Source: an uncultured Bacilli bacterium
Lineage (GTDB): Bacteria; Bacillota_I; Bacilli_A; RF39; UBA660
DNA length: 51,541 nucleotides
Assembly (NCBI GenBank): GCA_947629395.1
Contig: CANRDQ010000005.1
Location: forward strand, 1-51,541
Direction of reading: 5' to 3'
Shown: one piece after another, positions 26,623 through 35,713 of the stretch
Numbering within the stretch: the stretch's first letter is position 1
How the letters are laid out: each line of letters opens with the position of its first letter
Notes under the pieces: generated by a model
Seen by the model: only the letters and a program-made list of their open reading frames with translations
Database searches by the model: none
What the model was told of the DNA's origin: nothing
Made by a program: the position numbers and the translations under genes

Positions 26623-27723
26623 TATCATATTATTAGATCCTTTATTAACTACTTTAGCTAGAGTTTGTTGTAATTTATAACGAATATTTTCAGGCATTAA
26701 ATTAATTTTAGATTGAATACCTTCTTGTACAATAACATCTAGACTACGACCAAATATTTCGCTTTTCCAAATACTATTATTATCCTTTTTATCATCTTTC
26801 ATCAAATAATCAATTAATTCTTTACTTTGTGATTCGGTACCAATAATAGGCTCAAAAGTACTTTCCACATCTACTCTAATCATATGGATAGAAGGTGCAA
26901 CAGCTTTTAATTTAACTCCATATTTTTGACCTTGTTTAATTACTTTAGGTTGATCTAGTTTCATATCATCTAAAGAAGGAGTAGCAACCCCATATCCTGT
27001 TTGTTTAACCATTTTTAAAGCATATTTAACCTGATCATATTCTTTTTTCGCAATATTTAAATCTTGGAACAAAGATAATAAATCAGCTTTGTTTTTAACA
27101 TCAAAGTCTATAATTTCATTTAAAGTTTTACTATATAATTCACTAGGTGCAGTTAACTGAATAGTTACAGTTCCTGTCGCAGGATCAACTTCTGATAAAT
27201 AGGCTTTTTCAATAATATCATCATTTAAAAATTTGGCAGTAATATTTTCTATATCCCTTAATTTATCTATTTCAATTACACTTTCTCTAATCTTTTCGAT
27301 ATAACTTATTTTTAAAGGATGTTTATGATTTAAAATAGTTATCCATTCAGGCATATTAACTCTTACTTCAACGATAGGAAATTCATATAAAGCTTCACGT
27401 AAAATATCATACATATCCTTTTCGTTCATAGCGTCAATATTTAAAGGCATTACTGGAACATTATGTTCCTCTTTTAATTTTTCAGCGATACGTTCTGTTT
27501 CAGGTAAAGTAGGATGTGTAGAGTTTAAAATTACAATAAATGGTTTACCAATACTTTTTAGCTCATTTATAACTCTTGTTTCTGCCTCTAAATAATCATT
27601 TCTGTTGAATTCTCCTATTGATCCATCAGTAGTAATTACAATACCAATTGTCGAATGGTCATTAATAACTTTTTCTGTACCTATTTCCGCAGCTTCTACA
27701 AATGGTATTTCTTCGTTATACCA
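26608..27723 (-). pseudogene. spoIVA: spoIVA, C-terminal piece (codons 121-491 of the rejoined gene)
   Basis: Reads on the minus strand from TGG (27723-27721) through YNEEIPFVEAAEIGTEKV to TAA at 26610-26608. It corresponds to the SpoIVA C-terminal three quarters: the remainder of the ATPase domain (VVITTDGSIGEF-like VITTDGS, KPFIVILNS), the middle domain and the C-terminal region with VKQTGYGVATPSLDDM, KAVAPSIHMIRVDVES, IIGTESQS and NLMPENIRYKLQ, all close to B. subtilis SpoIVA. SpoIVA polymerises on the forespore surface to form the coat basement layer. This piece has no start codon or ribosome site of its own; the open frame continues upstream to 27924 only through the antisense strand of the inserted element. 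The coding frame shows no decay, so it is better seen as a gene segment than a dead gene. Confidence 0.93.
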
Positions 27724-27747
27724 GGATGAATAAAAAAAGTGATACCA
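27721..27747 (+). other. Left end of the spoIVA element (recombinase arm site)
   Basis: From the shared CCA (27721-27723) inward the plus strand reads GGATGAATAA then AAAAGTGATACC (27735-27746 approx.). The same 12-mer, inverted, lies at the same distance in the right end. This is one half of the inferred attP. Confidence 0.75.
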
Positions 27748-27772
27748 TTCCAAAAAATAACACATATAAATA

Positions 27773-27801
27773 TTGTCAATGTAGTAAAAATATGTTAGAA
27801 T
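27773..27801 (+). promoter_or_regulatory. Sigma-A promoter of the element's protease
   Basis: TTGTCA (27773-27778), 17-bp spacer, TAGAAT (27796-27801), about 40 bp before the protease ATG and fully inside the element. GGGAGG is the ribosome site. Confidence 0.7.
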
Positions 27802-27842
27802 AGAAGACAATTTAGCTAATATAAAAGTGGGAGGAAATTTGT

Positions 27843-30800
27843 ATGAAAGAACAACTAAAGAAAATATTATTCTTAATAATATTATTTGGGGGAATGCTGT
27901 TCTCTCCATGCAATGTTTATGCAAAAGAATCTGTTAATTTAAAGGTTGACAAGACAGATTTAGAAATAGGAGATGAAATCACTGTAACAGCCACTATGTC
28001 TGGGAATAGTGAACTTTATGCTTTAACAGCAAAGTTAGTTTATGATAATGATGTATTCACAGAAATAGATGATAGTGATTTTGATGTTGATGATGAGACC
28101 TTAAATATTGTCTACAATAGTAAAAATCATAAATTTGGTATGATTAATACTAGTGGAGAAATATCTAAGAAATTATTTACTGTACATTTAAAAGTAAAGA
28201 AAAATGCTAAAGTTGGAGATACTAATATTGCTTTAACTGATATAAAAACTTCTGATGGAGAAAATGAAATCAAATTAAAGAAGAAATCTGCTAAAGTTTT
28301 AGTAACTCGTAAGGCAACAGAAGATGAAGTTATTCAACCTGAAAGACCAAATAAGGTAGAAGACACAGAAGAAGTTGTTATTAAAACCTTTACAACAAAA
28401 CCTGTTATTTCTGTTGTTGTAATTGCACTTTTATTAATTATTGCTTATGTAATTTATAAAAAACGAAATGAAGAGAAAGTATCATTGTTTTATCCAATAT
28501 TTATCTTGGTTTTAGCGGCAATTATTATTTCTTTATTAACTGTAGATTTTAGTAAAAAAGATGTTAATAAAGATGGTTATAGTGATTATCAAGATGCAGA
28601 AGATATTTTAGAGTATCTTATTGATATGCAAGGTACTAAAAATAAAGAAAAACTTTCAGATTTAGAAGAAAGTAATTGGTATTATTTCTTAACTGATAGT
28701 GGACATAGAAAGAGATTTTACCATGACTACAATAATGATGGACGTGTTAGTGTTAAAGATGCTGGAAAAGCAGCACAAAACCAAACTAAAAACATTCATT
28801 ATGTAGTTCGCCTAACAGATAGAAAAGATACAGATGTTTATATTGAGAGAGGAAAAACTGTTATTAACTTTAATGCCACAGTTACACCATATCAAAATAT
28901 TAAACAAGTTCAAGTAGATGGTAAATGGTATCCTGTTGTTAAAAACGGAGCTTATTATACAGTTGAAGTAGATACACCAGACAAAGCTGGAGTTCATAAT
29001 TTTAATTTTTCTAAAGTTAAACTAAGTAATAATCGTGAAATTGATACTAGACTTACTATTACTAAAGAAATTTTAAAAGAGAAACCATCTATTTATATGG
29101 TACATACTGATCATGAGAATAATAAATTTAAGTTTACCTTAAAAGATGATGACAAAACTATAAAATCAGGATCATTTACTATTACTAATCCAAATGGTGA
29201 TATACTTCTAAGTGGAGATTTACCAGCCAATGATAGTTATGATTTTAAATATGAAGAAGATGTTCAATATACATTTACAGTAACAGCAACTTATGATCTT
29301 GATAGTGATGAATTAAATGATTCTACAGGACAAAAAAATTACTATGAAAATGCTGAAATATATACTCATCAATTTGTAGTATCAAGTGATTATGATTTTA
29401 AAATAGAAAACTTTACAATTACTGATGCTATCCAAAAAGGTGAAAAATTAGTTGTTACTTTTGATAGTACTAACAATAAAGGTTATAAAGTAGATTATAT
29501 CGTTGTTAATGGAGAAAAATATAATGTAACATCAGCAGATGGGAATCATTATATAGTAGAATTAGATGGTTATGATACATCTGTATTTGGTAAATATTCT
29601 ATTAATATAGATGAAGTTGGTTTAGATAATTATGAAGAGTTTTACAGAGGAGAAGATTATGAAGCTAATTCATTAACTTATAATGTTCTACGAACAGCAC
29701 CAACTGTTGATAACATTCATATTACTAATAATGACTCTGCTAAAAGTGTTACAGTAACTTATCAATTCCATGATGAGGAAAACACTTACAAGAAGTTAAA
29801 GGCTGTTTTAATAGACTCAACTGGAAAAATTCTTTCAGAACAAGTTATTACACCATCAGAACCAGTAACTTTATCTTATAATGGTAGTGTTGATGGAAAA
29901 TATACTGTTAACTTTTTAGCTGATTATAATTTAGGTACAGATAAACATGATTATGAAAATAAAAATATTGGATCAGGGGAAATATTAGTTAATCAAGATA
30001 TTTATATTGAAAGAGCTGAATTACTTGAACAATTCCCTGTCAAAGGAGAACCTAAATATACCATCACTTATTATTTACATAATCCAAGTGCTAATTATGT
30101 TACATCAAAAACTGGTTTTGCTCAGTTCGCAACAGTTACTATTAATGGTGTGGATTATGAAAGTATAGGTATAAATGGAACAGTATCTACTAAAATAAGT
30201 TTTAAAGTACCAGATGAAGCAGGACTATTAACTTTAAAAGCTAATAGAATAAAATTAAGAAATGAAAACTATCAAGGATTTACTCAAAAATATTTCTCAG
30301 TACCAACTTATGAGTCTCAAATAGATGTTTTAAGAGATAAACCAACCATTGATAATCTTGAAATTACTGAAGAAAATTATGATGAAGGAAAAGCAACTTT
30401 TGAATTTGATGTTATTGAAGATAAAGGTGGTTTTGAAACTGGAGAAATAGAATTAAATGGAAATATTCAAACAATCCATTCTGGTAAAAATACAGTAACT
30501 TTTGAAGATATTCAACAAGATCAATTATTTGATTTAAAATTTAGAGGAACTTATGATTTAGATACTGATACATTAGATGTAGATAAAGATCAAAATGTAT
30601 ATACTAATCAAGAAATTTATTCAGTTCCTTATGGACTTTTCAATGATGATACTTATAAAGATATAACCTTAACTAATGTTACTTCTCTAAGTAATCAAAA
30701 TAATAAATATTATGAGAAGTTAGAAGATGTTAAATTAAAATTTGCTTTAGAAGGATTATCTGCTGATTTAAAAGTTGATATCAGTAAAATTGTTGTTAAG

Positions 30801-33800
30801 GGTGAAGAATATACTGTTGAAAAAAGAGAAGATGGATATTATGTAACTCTTCCTAGTTATAACAAGAGTGGAATAAAAACAATAAATATCACAGATGTAA
30901 TCTTAACTAATGGTAAGAAAGTAACTCTAGAAGAACCTGCTAAAACAGAAATAGAAGTATTAAAAGATCCAGCTACTATAGAAGGCTTTAAATATGAAGT
31001 AGAAGACGATTCTATTAATATGGAAATGCAATTAAAGGATTTAGATGATTCTATCTCTTTATTAGGAAAAGCAGAAGATAAAGTTAGAGTTAAAATTTAT
31101 GATGAAGATAATAAAGAATTATATGATTTACCATATAAAGATGAAATATCATTTGAACGTAAAGATAATGTTTATAATTATTTAGTAAGGGTATATGGAA
31201 GTTATGACCGTGATACAACTAAAGAAGAAGAAAATTATTATCCAGATACTTTACTATTAGATGAAAATATATCTGTTGAAAAGAATTATATTGAACTTAA
31301 AGATATAACTGATATTAATTTATTTACTGAACAAAATGGAAAAACTGAATCTTTAGAAGAAGTTCAAATAAGCGATTTAGATTCTCATAAAGAAAATTAT
31401 TTTGTAGAAATAACTATGAAAAGTATGCCTACTACTTATGGTAGAATCAAAGAAGTAGTAAAAGAAGATAATCGATTAATTTTAGTTCTTGATTATGATT
31501 ATACAACTCAAGAAAATGATGAAGCTCGTTCTTTAAGAATTGATTTTGGTACAATTCAAGGAGATAGTGTTACTAACGAATGTCATCCTGAAACATTTGA
31601 AGAATTTCTAAATAGACTTTCTGCTAATCCTAATGAAACTATTACTCTAAAAAATGATTTAGATGCTTCTTCTTATACTAGTAATGACAGTACTTATATT
31701 ACTGATGTATTTACTGGTACCTTAGATGGTAATGGATATACTATTAGTAATTTAACTAAACCATTATTTAATACTATTAATAATGGTACAGTCAAAAACT
31801 TAAAGATTGAAAAAGTTACTTTAGATAGTAATGCACATGGAACAATTGCTAATACAGGAACATCTGCTCATTTAAAATATGTATTCGTAAATAATCATAC
31901 TCACAATGGTAATGGTGGAAACGGTACATTAATAGGTAATGCTACTGGTGGAACAATTGAAAATTGTAAAGCCACAAACTTTACACAAGGTGGAGGTAAT
32001 TACACTAATCAAAGAGTAGGAGGATTAGTCGGAGGAGCTACTGGATTAACAATTAAAAACAGTGCTGCGATAGGATCTATCCCCGGTGGATGGAACTTTA
32101 GAGGTGGATTAATCGGACAGGCAAGTAATTGTACAGTAGAAAATAACTATACTAATGTTAACTTTGGTTATGGATATGGAGATGATTCTCACTTAGTCAG
32201 TGGAATTTTAACGGGTTCAAATAATGTAATCAAAAATAATATAGTATTTGGAAAAAATGCAACAAATAAAGTTTCTAATGATAAATCACACATGGAAAAC
32301 AACTATTATCTTGTTAATGATGGTGAAGATGATCCAGCTGAAGATACTGATGGAAATCATAAATTTACCGAAAAAGATATTAATGCTGATTTATTTGAGA
32401 AAGTTGATTTTGACAAGGCTATTTGGAACTTAAAAAATATATCTTTAAATTCCTTACCTGTATTTAAGTTAGAAGTTAAGAGTGATTTAGCTGACGAAGA
32501 AGGATATCAAGAAGAAAAGAATACATTATATAACAACTTATCATTATTAATGCCATTCTATTCAAAAGAAAAAATAATCGAAAGTGCTGAACTTATTCCT
32601 ACATATAGTCCTTTATACAAAAAAGATATTTTACACTTAGTACCAGTAGATGAAACAGGAAATGTAGTAACATGGTTAACAAGTGATAATCCTAAAAAAG
32701 TTAAGAAGATTAAGATTGTTTTCAAAGATCAATCTAGAGCTGTATATGATGTTCGTTATATGGATACATATGATATGGTTGCGGCTTATAGAATTAGTGA
32801 TTTGAAAATAGATTACACTTATAATCATTATGTAATTGATAGTGATTCACAACTTGTTAATAATATAACTAATTATGTAAGTGGTTTCACTTATCAAGAT
32901 AATTTAGAGCCTTTAACACCTGCTGAAGATAGTAGAATTTTACGTGAATACTATAATGATGTTACTAGTAAAGAAATTCATGAATTTGTCTTAAAATTCT
33001 TATCTAATAGTAATTATACTAATGCTCTTACAGATGGTGTTATTGATGATTATCTAGAAAAAGAAATTAAGAAAGATCAAAAACTAGAAAAATTATTATA
33101 CACATATAGTTACTTTAAACGTTTCTATAGTGTTGATGTAGATGGTATGATGTTAAATGATTTCATAATATTTAACTTCCAAGGATTTAATAAACAAATG
33201 ACACCATCTAAAATTGCTGATGAATTCTTATTAAATAATGCTACTGCTAGTGATGCAAATATTAATATTTCAGCTACTAACACAGCTTATAATAGAGTTC
33301 TTGGTAATAATATTGGTTTAGTTAATATTCCAGTATTCCTTGATTATATGGTTAAAGGATTCAGTGATTTAGATACAGCAGATTGGTATGCTGGTCAATT
33401 TAAAGGATATCTTTTAGAATTAGGTATTGAGGGTAGAGAAGATATTCAATATAGATTATGGGATCATATTCGTCAAAGAGACACTGCGACAGGTGCTACT
33501 TGGTATAACTATGCTTTACCAATTATTACCTTACCAAAAGATGCAGGATATATTATTTCTATCCCTGGTCAGTTTGTAATAGGAGCTCAAAGAGTTTATA
33601 TGGCTGATCCAACTAATCCAACAGAAAGAGCTGCTTTCCAAGAAAAAGTTGACGTATATATAAAGAAAATGCAAGATTACTATACTACAACTGCTAAGAT
33701 AGTAGAAAAAGCTAAATACTTTAATGATATTCATACAATTCAAATAGATAGAAGAGTTGTTAAAGATGAGAATGGTACTGAAACTACTCCAAACCCATAT

Positions 33801-35495
33801 TCAACTCAAGAACCATTTAGTAAAAACTTTAATGAAGTAGTTGGTCAATTTATTTTTGCCGATGGTAATGCCGCTACTGCTAATGGAGCTTATATCTTAT
33901 GGAGAGCTTATGCTTGTTTAGACAGTGATTGGACTTTTGGTACTTGGTCTCATGAAACAGCCCATAACATGGATGCTAGACTTTTCTTAAAACAAAATGG
34001 AAGAAGATTTAATGGTTTTGGAGAAGATTATTCTGATAATATATTTGCTCAAAGACATTATAATGACTCTATTCACATGAACCTTTCTAAACATTATCCT
34101 AAACAAGAAGATAATACTAAAGATATCGGTTCAAACTTAGAGCCAAGTAGAATTGATAGCCCACAAAAAGTTTGGGATTTCTATAAAAAAGTATTTGAGA
34201 CAATTTATATTATGGACTACTTAGAAGGTAAGGCATTCTTAAAACTAAAACCAGAAGAACAAACTAAATTAGTTGTTCAAGCAAGTTATCCTAATGAAAA
34301 ATTGTATGAAATTGATGATGATGGTAATAACGAAGAATATAAGCAATTGTATTATGAAAATTATGGAACAACAGTTTATCAAACAATTGAAGAAGAAAAA
34401 GTTAGAGATATGAATTTAGATAGTATAGATGACTTATATGATAATCAATTAGTAATGTTCCCTTCAGTTATATATAGTACATATGGATATAGTAAATATG
34501 GTGGAGAAGGTATCTATAAAGTTCGTTGGTATCAACCTCATAATGACTATGGTAGACCAGATTCATATAGTATGAAATGGCTTGCTTATGAAATGTTAGG
34601 TTATGCTGGTTACGATGATGGATTTATTCAATACTTTAGTAATATTGATTCTATAAAGAAGAATTTCTATTCTATTGATAAAGATGGAAAGAGACACGAA
34701 AGTACAGTAGATTATAAAACTGATTTAATGGCTCTTAGAGCTATTACTAAAGATCCAACTATGACTTATGAAACATATAAGAAGAATAGATTCAAAGAAG
34801 TAGAAGAACATCTTGCAGATATTCAAGTTATAAATGTAAATGATATGTTTACAAAATTCTATGAAGCTCTTAAAAAAGATGCTCAAGCTGTAAAAGAGGC
34901 AGAAGAAAAAGCTTATCAACAATATCCTGATAGTTCTGATCCAAAAGTACAAGCTGCAAATGTTACGGCACGTAATAATATGATTTCTTCTGCTAGACAA
35001 TATCCAGCAAGTACTGCTGTTAGAAGAGAAATTTACTATACTATGAAGAATACAACTGATGATTTCACTACCGAAGTATATAATAGTAATAATAAACAAG
35101 ATATTAAACCATTTACTGTACCAGAAGATTTAGAAAAAGTTTCAACTATGGTTGATGATGCTCTTTCTAAAATCAAGGACATAACAGAAAATGATAGTAA
35201 TGCTATTGTTGAAGAAGATAAAGATGATAAGGAAACTGATAATGAAAAAGCAGAAGAGGATAAGGATAAACCTGAAGTAAATACACCAGAACAACCAACA
35301 CCAGAGAATCCTACACCACCAGAAAAAGTACCACCTCTTGTTCCAGATACTTCTAAAGACGTAGTTACGAACAAGAAAGAAAATGAAGGAACAGATGGTA
35401 AACAACAAGATGATCCTAAAACATCAACAGGTCCTATTCCTGATCCTAATCCTGATTCAGTACAGACTCCAGCAGTAGTATTACCTGTCTCATAG
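27843..35495 (+). CDS. Giant M26-type zinc metalloprotease with cohesin- and dockerin-like domains
   Basis: 2550 residues. Signal peptide 1-27 (…CNVYA-K); cohesin-like beta domain about 30-155; two membrane helices 187-205 and 214-233 forming a hairpin; two dockerin-type calcium loops DVNKDGYSDYQD (240-251) and DYNNDGRVSVKD (295-306); then eight or so repeated beta domains (about 315-1240); a GLUG-like region with GTLDGNGYTISNL and repeated N/G-rich turns (about 1288-1490); and the catalytic domain with HETAH (2037-2041) and Glu2061. The 20-residue gap from second His to Glu equals that of the pneumococcal IgA1 protease (H1604, E1605, H1608, E1628; family M26). The end is acidic then Pro/Thr-rich with no LPxTG. 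It likely cleaves a host protein, perhaps IgA or a glycoprotein; substrate unknown. It is the cargo of the spoIVA element. Confidence 0.88.
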   Translation: MKEQLKKILFLIILFGGMLFSPCNVYAKESVNLKVDKTDLEIGDEITVTATMSGNSELYALTAKLVYDNDVFTEIDDSDFDVDDETLNIVYNSKNHKFGMINTSGEISKKLFTVHLKVKKNAKVGDTNIALTDIKTSDGENEIKLKKKSAKVLVTRKATEDEVIQPERPNKVEDTEEVVIKTFTTKPVISVVVIALLLIIAYVIYKKRNEEKVSLFYPIFILVLAAIIISLLTVDFSKKDVNKDGYSDYQDAEDILEYLIDMQGTKNKEKLSDLEESNWYYFLTDSGHRKRFYHDYNNDGRVSVKDAGKAAQNQTKNIHYVVRLTDRKDTDVYIERGKTVINFNATVTPYQNIKQVQVDGKWYPVVKNGAYYTVEVDTPDKAGVHNFNFSKVKLSNNREIDTRLTITKEILKEKPSIYMVHTDHENNKFKFTLKDDDKTIKSGSFTITNPNGDILLSGDLPANDSYDFKYEEDVQYTFTVTATYDLDSDELNDSTGQKNYYENAEIYTHQFVVSSDYDFKIENFTITDAIQKGEKLVVTFDSTNNKGYKVDYIVVNGEKYNVTSADGNHYIVELDGYDTSVFGKYSINIDEVGLDNYEEFYRGEDYEANSLTYNVLRTAPTVDNIHITNNDSAKSVTVTYQFHDEENTYKKLKAVLIDSTGKILSEQVITPSEPVTLSYNGSVDGKYTVNFLADYNLGTDKHDYENKNIGSGEILVNQDIYIERAELLEQFPVKGEPKYTITYYLHNPSANYVTSKTGFAQFATVTINGVDYESIGINGTVSTKISFKVPDEAGLLTLKANRIKLRNENYQGFTQKYFSVPTYESQIDVLRDKPTIDNLEITEENYDEGKATFEFDVIEDKGGFETGEIELNGNIQTIHSGKNTVTFEDIQQDQLFDLKFRGTYDLDTDTLDVDKDQNVYTNQEIYSVPYGLFNDDTYKDITLTNVTSLSNQNNKYYEKLEDVKLKFALEGLSADLKVDISKIVVKGEEYTVEKREDGYYVTLPSYNKSGIKTINITDVILTNGKKVTLEEPAKTEIEVLKDPATIEGFKYEVEDDSINMEMQLKDLDDSISLLGKAEDKVRVKIYDEDNKELYDLPYKDEISFERKDNVYNYLVRVYGSYDRDTTKEEENYYPDTLLLDENISVEKNYIELKDITDINLFTEQNGKTESLEEVQISDLDSHKENYFVEITMKSMPTTYGRIKEVVKEDNRLILVLDYDYTTQENDEARSLRIDFGTIQGDSVTNECHPETFEEFLNRLSANPNETITLKNDLDASSYTSNDSTYITDVFTGTLDGNGYTISNLTKPLFNTINNGTVKNLKIEKVTLDSNAHGTIANTGTSAHLKYVFVNNHTHNGNGGNGTLIGNATGGTIENCKATNFTQGGGNYTNQRVGGLVGGATGLTIKNSAAIGSIPGGWNFRGGLIGQASNCTVENNYTNVNFGYGYGDDSHLVSGILTGSNNVIKNNIVFGKNATNKVSNDKSHMENNYYLVNDGEDDPAEDTDGNHKFTEKDINADLFEKVDFDKAIWNLKNISLNSLPVFKLEVKSDLADEEGYQEEKNTLYNNLSLLMPFYSKEKIIESAELIPTYSPLYKKDILHLVPVDETGNVVTWLTSDNPKKVKKIKIVFKDQSRAVYDVRYMDTYDMVAAYRISDLKIDYTYNHYVIDSDSQLVNNITNYVSGFTYQDNLEPLTPAEDSRILREYYNDVTSKEIHEFVLKFLSNSNYTNALTDGVIDDYLEKEIKKDQKLEKLLYTYSYFKRFYSVDVDGMMLNDFIIFNFQGFNKQMTPSKIADEFLLNNATASDANINISATNTAYNRVLGNNIGLVNIPVFLDYMVKGFSDLDTADWYAGQFKGYLLELGIEGREDIQYRLWDHIRQRDTATGATWYNYALPIITLPKDAGYIISIPGQFVIGAQRVYMADPTNPTERAAFQEKVDVYIKKMQDYYTTTAKIVEKAKYFNDIHTIQIDRRVVKDENGTETTPNPYSTQEPFSKNFNEVVGQFIFADGNAATANGAYILWRAYACLDSDWTFGTWSHETAHNMDARLFLKQNGRRFNGFGEDYSDNIFAQRHYNDSIHMNLSKHYPKQEDNTKDIGSNLEPSRIDSPQKVWDFYKKVFETIYIMDYLEGKAFLKLKPEEQTKLVVQASYPNEKLYEIDDDGNNEEYKQLYYENYGTTVYQTIEEEKVRDMNLDSIDDLYDNQLVMFPSVIYSTYGYSKYGGEGIYKVRWYQPHNDYGRPDSYSMKWLAYEMLGYAGYDDGFIQYFSNIDSIKKNFYSIDKDGKRHESTVDYKTDLMALRAITKDPTMTYETYKKNRFKEVEEHLADIQVINVNDMFTKFYEALKKDAQAVKEAEEKAYQQYPDSSDPKVQAANVTARNNMISSARQYPASTAVRREIYYTMKNTTDDFTTEVYNSNNKQDIKPFTVPEDLEKVSTMVDDALSKIKDITENDSNAIVEEDKDDKETDNEKAEEDKDKPEVNTPEQPTPENPTPPEKVPPLVPDTSKDVVTNKKENEGTDGKQQDDPKTSTGPIPDPNPDSVQTPAVVLPVS

Positions 35496-35525
35496 ATTGT
35501 TGATTTTATCAACAATCTTTTTTTG
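35494..35525 (+). terminator. Rho-independent terminator
   Basis: AGATTGTTGA (35494-35503) pairs with TCAACAATCT (35509-35518), then a T-run. It separates the protease from the recombinase operon. Confidence 0.9.
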
Positions 35526-35549
35526 TTTAAAAAAGTCTAAAGAGTATTG

Positions 35550-35578
35550 GCACAATTTCTTATTATAATTCATATATT
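35550..35578 (+). promoter_or_regulatory. Possible sigma-E-like promoter of the recombinase operon
   Basis: GCACAAT (35550-35556), 14-bp spacer, CATATATT (35571-35578). It has the same spacing as the spoIVA promoter and resembles the sigma-E pattern, with mismatches. The start site would fall next to the GTGGAGG ribosome site, giving a very short leader. AT-rich DNA makes chance matches common. Confidence 0.35.
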
Positions 35579-35594
35579 TTTGTGGAGGGTAAAT

Positions 35595-35702
35595 ATGTAC
35601 CAAACAACAGAAATATTTGCTGAAGATGGTTATGATTTAAAGTTAGTATTAGAAGATTGTATATATAATTATTATTTAAAATATAAAGAATCAAATATCT
35701 AA
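35595..35702 (+). CDS. 35-residue ORF upstream of the recombinase; possible directionality factor
   Basis: ATG 35595 to TAA 35700-35702, with a strong GGAGG site 7 nt upstream and the recombinase start only 11 nt after its stop. The product is a small acidic helical peptide: TTEIFAEDGYDLKLVLED then CIYNYYLKY. I do not recognise a family. Small proteins encoded beside serine recombinases are often recombination directionality factors; in the C. difficile sigK skin element such a factor sets the timing of excision. That parallel makes it the first candidate for this role, but nothing in the peptide proves it; it could also be a coupling ORF. Confidence 0.55.
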   Translation: MYQTTEIFAEDGYDLKLVLEDCIYNYYLKYKESNI

Positions 35703-35713
35703 AAGGAGAAAAA

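Noticed and set aside
27724..27924. N-terminal 67 codons of the long minus-strand frame ending at 26608
   Set aside because: This part lies inside the element, is antisense to the protease start and promoter, has no ribosome site, and has no likeness to SpoIVA. The real homology begins at the TGG at 27723.
34900..35495. A sortase (LPxTG) anchor at the end of the protease
   Set aside because: The end is Pro/Thr-rich, but there is no LPxTG, hydrophobic segment or basic tail; anchoring is better explained by the N-terminal membrane hairpin.
28812..35515. Several minus-strand frames inside the protease gene (e.g. 34725-35099 and 35036-35515)
   Set aside because: They are antisense shadows of a low-complexity coding frame, with biased Ser/Ile/Phe composition and no ribosome sites.
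35546..35565. TTGGCACAATTT as a sigma-54 -24/-12 promoter before the recombinase operon
   Set aside because: The TGGCAC half matches but there is no TTGC at the -12 position, and no sigma-54 activator gene is in view.
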